Positions 61,901 to 64,000 of a stretch of 64,000 bases of DNA are shown one piece after another. How positions within the stretch are numbered: position 1 is the stretch's first letter; every line of letters begins with the position of its first letter. Source of the stretch: Eumeta japonica (lineage: Eukaryota; Arthropoda; Insecta; Lepidoptera; Psychidae); assembly GCA_005406025.1 (NCBI GenBank), contig BGZK01000017.1, positions 806,001-870,000 of the forward strand. The letters run 5' to 3'. Under the pieces are notes generated by a model, which was given only the letters and a program-made list of their open reading frames with translations, made no database searches and was not told the origin of the DNA. The position numbers and the translations under genes are program-made.

Positions 61901-63188
61901 ATACACAGATAAATCAAAACTTCGCTCTACTTTTTTTGTATAACCAACTGACTGAATTTGTGTAGTACGCGCTAAAGTTGATCCGACATAACGCGATTTC
62001 ATAAAACTAATTTCTCTTCCGTTCACTTGAACTGGTGTACATTCGCACTTGTACTATATTCAGATCTGTGTCATAAAGTTTAACTGAAAACTCGATTCAC
62101 TGAGCGGCGATTTAAGAGTTACATGAGAAACTACTACATCGATTATTGTATAAATATACGTGATTTTTCGTAAATCTAATTTAACCGTCACATCTATATG
62201 TAATAACACAAAATCTGTAAAAAACATACATAGATGAGGATCGATTTTTGATTTTCTCAATAACGACATTTTTTATGTCATGGAAAAACATATAGGACAA
62301 ACTGGATAGGGGATTTATGTTAATGTTATTCTTATATATAAAAATATCGATCAAAATACGAACGTAAATTCGTGTAATATTATGACGTGCTTCAAGTGAT
62401 ATTTTGTAATAAATAAATGTAACAATACTATGAATTAAAAAAAAATATATACATACGCATGTATATTTGTACTCTTGATATATAAAGTGTATCCTTTTTT
62501 TTAAAGTCAGTCAAAAAAATTGAAACAACGGAGCTAACGGTTACACATCGCAAGACGAACTGTTGTGATTTTTTAGAAAAATTGAAACAAACGTTTCTAC
62601 TGGGCCCTGCAACACACAGCCAAAAGCTGAAACATGGTCGTTAAACGCCACTAACCTCCAGATCCTCGACGTTATGCTTTTGACTTCTTGAGCGAGCCGA
62701 GCGAGCAACGGGCCGTTTATCGTCTCGTACAATTTCAGGCGACCTCTCGCCTCGGCCGTCACGTTCCTAAAATAATAAGATCATTAGAACTGTAAAATCG
62801 TCTATCGATCCATTTGAGAAAAGATTTAGCGCTCCTGATGCTGTAGCGCTTTTGGATGTCCTTATACTACATGTGATTTGAAACTGTTCTAGATCAAAAC
62901 TATCTCAGTAATTACACAGTAATATAGGCATGAAATTACGAATCGAAGTGTAAAACCAGGAATGATTTTATTTTGGCAACAGTACTGTAAGCTTAAAATA
63001 TTTTTCCGTCTGTTTTTCTAGACTTGTCGCCTTTATCATAATCACAACCATCATTATCGCATCAAGTCGTATTGTGGGCCTCTAAAATGGAAAAATTGTA
63101 TCAAAAGATTGCACAACCCTCTTTTTCCTATACTTTATACTTATACTTTGTACCTTACCTGAGTTCCACGACGTCTTCTCTCAATTTG
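38702..63188 (-). CDS. Gene 2: NIT-domain membrane guanylyl cyclase (5' partial, ten exons)
   Basis: Exons, in coding order: 63188-63159, 62766-62656, 58356-58138, 57638-57501, 49697-49568, 46555-46314, 42758-42664, 40901-40683, 39678-39587 and 38827-38702. They join to 466 codons plus stop with GT-AG introns throughout. From the first full codon, residues 1-178 form a helical NIT-type region ([18 protein letters not shown], then [17 protein letters not shown]). About 179-203 is the membrane helix ([20 protein letters not shown]) and 210-250 the signalling helix with SRMLP. The cyclase domain follows. Metal-binding Asp265 and Asp309, guanine-specifying Glu305 and Cys377, and catalytic Asn384 and Arg388 are all present. 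Asp-Asp (44) and Glu-Cys (72) spacings equal those of gene 1. Product: cGMP. The C-terminal tail differs from gene 1. N-terminal exons lie beyond 64000. Confidence 0.93.
38828..39586 (-). other. Gene 2 last intron
   Basis: 759 bases. At 39060-39150 GGTATGGGCAACCTTTGACA and GTGGGCCAAA recall hAT-type repeat ends, but not firmly. A 39230-39310 stretch is less AT-rich. Nothing else was seen. Confidence 0.5.
39587..39678 (-). CDS. Gene 2 exon 9
   Basis: The acceptor TTTCGCAG and donor GCG|GTAAGG bound 92 nt. It encodes (P)[20 protein letters not shown], then [10 protein letters not shown]. It matches gene 1 exon i in length and phase. Confidence 0.93.
39679..40682 (-). other. Gene 2 intron between exons 8 and 9
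   Basis: 1.0 kb of AT-rich DNA with no recognisable feature. Confidence 0.6.
40683..40901 (-). CDS. Gene 2 exon 8: substrate Cys and catalytic Asn/Arg
   Basis: 219 nt between ACTTTCAG and AAC|GTGAGT. The product runs [61 protein letters not shown]. It corresponds exactly to gene 1 exons g plus h (89 + 130 nt). Confidence 0.95.
40902..42663 (-). other. Gene 2 intron between exons 7 and 8
   Basis: 1.8 kb. The 41840-42070 part is distinctly richer in GC and has open frames on the minus strand (42015-42206, one hydrophobic run), but I recognise nothing in it. The frame at 41462-41725 is Lys/Arg-rich low-complexity sequence, probably fortuitous. Confidence 0.5.
42664..42758 (-). CDS. Gene 2 exon 7: base-recognition Glu and second metal Asp
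   Basis: The acceptor CGATTACAG and donor ACG|GTGAGC bound 95 nt. It encodes [20 protein letters not shown], then [11 protein letters not shown]. Its 5' boundary, within YK|LFDE in phase 2, has no counterpart in gene 1; the 3' boundary is shared. Confidence 0.94.
43115..43310 (+). repeat. Degenerate ACCGAAATCGG-type tract
   Basis: About 200 bases of loosely repeated six-base units such as GAACGG, AACCGA, GAAACC and GGAACC, purine-rich on the plus strand. It is of the same type as the tracts at 9538-9790 and 55530-55800. The long frame on the opposite strand (valine, leucine and isoleucine-rich) is a by-product of the repeat. Confidence 0.6.
45040..45110 (-). repeat. Short degenerate GATCC/GAATC tract
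   Basis: GATTCTGATCCCGTTCCTGC and ATCCTGATCCCAGTT form a short, pyrimidine-rich tract on the plus strand, resembling the larger tracts at 52130-52290 and 60780-60950. Confidence 0.4.
45190..45315 (+). repeat. Interspersed-repeat tail (LINE-like)
   Basis: GTTCCATCAAAACCAATTCA, then GCCATTTCGAAGATTATAGC and GAACGAACAGACAAA form a diverged relative of the stretch at 28650-28790. Confidence 0.45.
45655..45990. repeat. Moderate-GC repeat fragment
   Basis: GGGCTAGCGAGCTACCAGAG, GTGATCATCGCCGCC and CAGTGCGTTGCTGGCCTCTT resemble a phrase (…GTGATCACCGCCGCCC…AGTGCGTTGCCGGCCT…) that I remember from dispersed lepidopteran repeats. The segment stands out from its AT-rich surroundings. No boundaries or complete frames were seen. 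Confidence 0.4.
46314..46555 (-). CDS. Gene 2 exon 6: signalling helix and first metal site
   Basis: 242 nt between CTTTTCAG and CAA|GTGAGT. It encodes [60 protein letters not shown], then [16 protein letters not shown]. In gene 1 the same stretch is divided over exons d, e and the start of f. Confidence 0.95.
47010..49328 (-). mobile_element. piggyBac-like transposon relic
   Basis: About 2.3 kb between two TTAA sites (47010-47013 and 49325-49328), the piggyBac target. Near each end sits a small palindrome of related sequence, TGTGTCTTGCAGACACA (about 47053) and TGTGTCAGCGACACA (about 49294). A broken transposase on the minus strand lies between. The boundary call is tentative because the outermost bases of the two ends match poorly. 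Confidence 0.65.
47240..48896 (-). pseudogene. piggyBac-like transposase, broken
   Basis: The start [20 protein letters not shown] is at 48896, with an acidic N-terminus that soon stops. Later fragments are [19 protein letters not shown] (about 48230-48330) and [19 protein letters not shown] with [11 protein letters not shown]. Next comes [19 protein letters not shown], the segment that holds the last catalytic Asp in this family, and a remnant of the Cys/His tail (RYHICPYK, about 47260). Frames change at least three times, so it is inactive. Confidence 0.8.
49568..49697 (-). CDS. Gene 2 exon 5: transmembrane helix
   Basis: 130 nt between ATTTTCAG and CAG|GTGTAA. It encodes [16 protein letters not shown], then the hydrophobic [19 protein letters not shown], then RHTVVAIQ. 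Size and phases equal gene 1 exon c. Confidence 0.93.
51092..51483. repeat. Near-perfect 145-bp inverted repeat with ~100-bp loop
   Basis: The left arm (51092-51236) and right arm (51338-51483) pair with about seven differences in 145 positions by eye. Examples: CTTGCCTGCAACATGCATTA with TAATGCATGTTGCAGGCAAG, and CCAAATGATTGAATATTGAT with ATCAATATTCAATCATTTGG. The loop is AT-rich. GTCTTAAAAG lies just right of the element (51484-51493) and again at 51041-51050. It could be a foldback MITE; a read-through transcript would form a long double-stranded hairpin. Confidence 0.85.
51907..51946. repeat. AT-rich perfect hairpin
   Basis: 18-base arms ATTAGTTTTTTAATTAAA (51907-51924) and the exact inverse (51929-51946) around a four-base loop. 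It sits next to the tRNA-like relic. Confidence 0.85.
51961..52025 (-). repeat. tRNA-derived (SINE-like) relic
   Basis: On the minus strand, GTCGCTCAGTGGTTACGAGC fits a pol III A box in a tRNA D-arm. Then come CCTCCAAAACAGGAGG, which forms an anticodon-type stem, and GGAATGATCCTGACC, a degenerate B box (GGTTCGATCC expected). It is not a functional tRNA: there is no acceptor stem and the B box is broken. Confidence 0.5.
52130..52555 (-). repeat. Composite repeat, inverted copy of 9308-9790
   Basis: In minus sense the head ACCCGACTTCGTCTGC (52545 leftwards) leads through CTTCGGCCTCATCAGCGTAT and ATTCTAAA to a degenerate ATCGAA/CGAGAA tract at 52290-52130. The order is the same as at 9308-9790. 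The right edge nearly abuts the solo LTR. Confidence 0.55.
53005..53011 (+). promoter_or_regulatory. TATA box of the solo LTR
   Basis: TATAAAA in a GC-richer context. A candidate start about 30 bases downstream lies in CCGACACAGTTGC (about 53031-53043). Confidence 0.65.
53075..53080 (+). terminator. Polyadenylation signal of the solo LTR
   Basis: AATAAA about 70 bases after the TATA box and about 140 before the LTR end, the normal U3-R-U5 order. Confidence 0.6.
55530..55800 (+). repeat. Degenerate ATCGGAA-type tract
   Basis: About 270 bases of loosely repeated units (GAATCGGGAT, GAACCGCAATCGAGATC, AGCGAGACCGGTACC), purine-rich on plus. It forms fortuitous long frames on both strands (55369-55801 minus, 55710-55925 plus). 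Similar to 43115-43310. Confidence 0.65.
55946..55994. repeat. (AT)n microsatellite
   Basis: A pure TA/AT run of about 48 bases in a gene 2 intron. Confidence 0.95.
57501..57638 (-). CDS. Gene 2 exon 4: end of NIT region
   Basis: 138 nt between TTTTGCAG and AAG|GTAATT (joined codon AGG). It encodes [20 protein letters not shown], then [20 protein letters not shown] and LWAII, a helix entering the membrane segment. Phases match gene 1 exon b. Confidence 0.9.
57639..58137 (-). other. Gene 2 intron between exons 3 and 4
   Basis: 499 bases of AT-rich DNA; nothing seen in it. Confidence 0.8.
58138..58356 (-). CDS. Gene 2 exon 3: NIT region core
   Basis: 219 nt between CATTTTCAG and ATT|GTAAAT. 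It encodes [58 protein letters not shown], and ends NIDSKSLEA(L). It corresponds to gene 1 exon a, with several residues of length difference. The TAA just past the donor is intronic. Confidence 0.88.
59651..59698. repeat. Perfect 19-bp hairpin
   Basis: ACCTTTACGCTTTATAAAT (59651-59669) pairs without mismatch with 59680-59698 around ATCGTACGAC, itself nearly palindromic. Confidence 0.9.
59700..59729 (+). promoter_or_regulatory. Candidate TATA-initiator promoter
   Basis: TATAAATA (59700-59707) is followed by an arthropod-type initiator TCAGT (59725-59729). The A is 27 bases from the start of the TATA box, a functional spacing, and a CRE-like TGACGTCA overlaps it (59720-59727). No gene is recognised downstream; a 68-codon frame starts at 59739. 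It may be a chance match. Confidence 0.35.
59941..59979. repeat. Perfect 14-bp hairpin
   Basis: AATGACCGTGATCG (59941-59954) pairs exactly with 59966-59979 around an 11-base loop. The stem is GC-richer than its surroundings. Confidence 0.9.
60170..60440 (+). mobile_element. tRNA-derived SINE
   Basis: TGCGGCAGTCGGTAGAG fits a pol III A box and GGTTCGATACC (60230-60240) is a canonical B box, about 40 bases apart. A tRNA-unrelated body follows, with GAGTCTGGGTGCTTC and TATATTTACAAAAAAAAAG near the end. The layout and phrases (GGCGTGGGTTCGATACCCGC, GAGTCTGGGTG) match SINEs I remember from several moths. Antisense to gene 2. Confidence 0.7.
60780..60950 (-). repeat. Degenerate CGATTCC-type tract
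   Basis: TCGATTTC, TCGTTCTCGATA, CCTTCCGATTCCGG and TCTCGATTCGGATCC form a pyrimidine-rich tract on plus, the inverse of the tracts at 43115, 55530 and 9538. The overlapping frame at 60683-60958 is a by-product. Confidence 0.55.
62656..62766 (-). CDS. Gene 2 exon 2: NIT region, N-terminal helix
   Basis: 111 nt between TATTTTAG and GAG|GTTAGT. It encodes [20 protein letters not shown], then [16 protein letters not shown](R). NVT is a possible N-glycosylation site, which suits an extracellular location. No equivalent in gene 1 is visible in this window. Confidence 0.88.
62767..63158 (-). other. Gene 2 intron between microexon and exon 2
   Basis: 392 bases of AT-rich DNA; no feature seen. Confidence 0.65.
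63159..63188 (-). CDS. Gene 2 exon 1 in window: 30-nt microexon
   Basis: The donor CAG|GTAAGG is strong and the phase fits the next exon (joined codon AGG). The acceptor chosen is CGCGCACGCAG, after a T-rich tract, giving KLREDVVEL(R). The frame stays open a little further upstream (RARS), so the true start could be an earlier AG. Preceding exons are not in the window. Confidence 0.6.
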
Positions 63189-64000
63189 CTGCGTGCGCGA
63201 TAAAAACAAAATGTATACATGACTCTATGTAAATTTAAAAGTAAAAGATAGAACTTCGGTATTGGCAAAAAGTCGAAAATGCGATTAAATAGAGTGTTAA
63301 TTAAATCATATTAATTTGTTAATAACATTTTATGGGTATATGAAGTTATGGATGTGTATGGTGTTGACACATCAGCTTAAAACAGTTTAAGCTGTTAACA
63401 GCTAACAGTAGCTGTTAGAAGAATTTGACCTACTGTGTTTATGGTTCTAATTATCTGTATATATTATACAAACCAATAATTCAATTAAAAAAAAGCTATA
63501 AAAACTGTAAAATTTTAGCCTTGCAACACTCACTGTGTAAAATTTACAACCATGGCAAAAACTAATTCAGCTATTTTATATTTGTTTTTGATTTGAAGTT
63601 AGAAAATTATTTGAAAACGGTCTTAAAACCACACCAGTGAAATAAAATGAAATATAAAATACTTAAATATAATATTTCATGACTTTATGATTATTTATGG
63701 TGAATGATCCAATATTTGTCTTGACATATGTATTCCTTGGAACTCGGCTAACTATTAATTGAATAAAATTATATAGTCATTTACTATAAAATATAAAATG
63801 ACATGGTGGGGCATTTTTGTAAGAATTTATGTCAAGGCTTAATTTATTTTTTATCTCGTCAGGGTAGTTCTCCTGTTTGCATTAAAAGTGTAAAAAGATA
63901 ACCAAAACATTTAATATGAAATGTTTTTTGTAATCTATAACTAAATTACTTTACTTTTTTGAAATTCAATTATAACACTATTTATCTGCATAATATTTCC
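63189..64000 (-). other. Upstream intron or 5' region of gene 2
   Basis: AT-rich DNA, with two short hairpins at 63373-63418 (CAGCTTAAA/TTTAAGCTG and CTAACAG/CTGTTAG). I saw no further exon of gene 2, so its first exons should lie beyond 64000. Confidence 0.5.

Larger units (their letters stand above)
58357..62655 (-). other. Gene 2 intron between exons 2 and 3
   Basis: 4.3 kb with two perfect hairpins and a TATA/initiator pair (59651-59979), a tRNA-derived SINE (60170-60440) and a degenerate repeat tract (60780-60950). 58360-59640 and 60960-62655 are AT-rich without recognisable features. Confidence 0.55.

Noticed and set aside
1..64000. CRISPR array, bacterial operons or phage
   Set aside because: No regularly spaced identical repeats and no compact gene arrangement; the window is plainly an intron-rich animal genome.

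Overview
This is AT-rich, intron-rich, repeat-laden animal DNA. The long introns, the mixture of decayed Bel/Pao, Jockey-type LINE, mariner, piggyBac-like and tRNA-derived SINE sequences, and several repeat tails familiar from moth and butterfly genomes all point to a lepidopteran insect. No species can be named from the sequence alone.

The window is dominated by two related genes in tail-to-tail orientation. Gene 1 (+ strand, ten exons from 3839 to 32477, 5' end missing) and gene 2 (- strand, ten exons from 63188 down to 38702, 5' end missing) each encode a membrane guanylyl cyclase. Both have an extracellular NIT-type helical region, one transmembrane helix, a short signalling helix with no kinase-homology domain, and a class III guanylyl cyclase domain. 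I assembled both models by hand: every intron is GT-AG and the codon phase closes across every junction. All catalytic and guanine-specifying residues I can locate are present in both. Seven exon boundaries correspond in place and phase; three introns are found only in gene 1 and one only in gene 2. The simplest reading is an old duplication with inversion, followed by intron change. Gene 1 ends in a possible frame break within a GC-rich last exon.

Layout: 1-1110 is a degraded Bel/Pao gag-protease remnant. 2262-3480 is an interspersed repeat interrupted by another element. 3839-32477 is gene 1, whose introns carry a second copy of that repeat, a GC-rich region of hairpins, a MITE, a 1.5-kb foldback transposon, an antisense Jockey-type LINE and a dead mariner. 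32569-38618 is intergenic with no convincing gene. 38702-63188 is gene 2, whose introns carry a piggyBac-like relic bounded by TTAA, a 390-bp near-perfect inverted repeat, a solo LTR with a 5-bp target duplication, a SINE, perfect hairpins beside a TATA/initiator pair, and several copies of a degenerate ATCGAA-type repeat. The window closes at 64000 upstream of the last recognised exon of gene 2.

The two proteins would convert GTP to cGMP at the membrane, presumably gated by whatever the NIT region senses. Related NIT-domain cyclases have been linked to nitric-oxide signalling in other invertebrates; that link is inference here. The mobile elements look like passengers in the introns.
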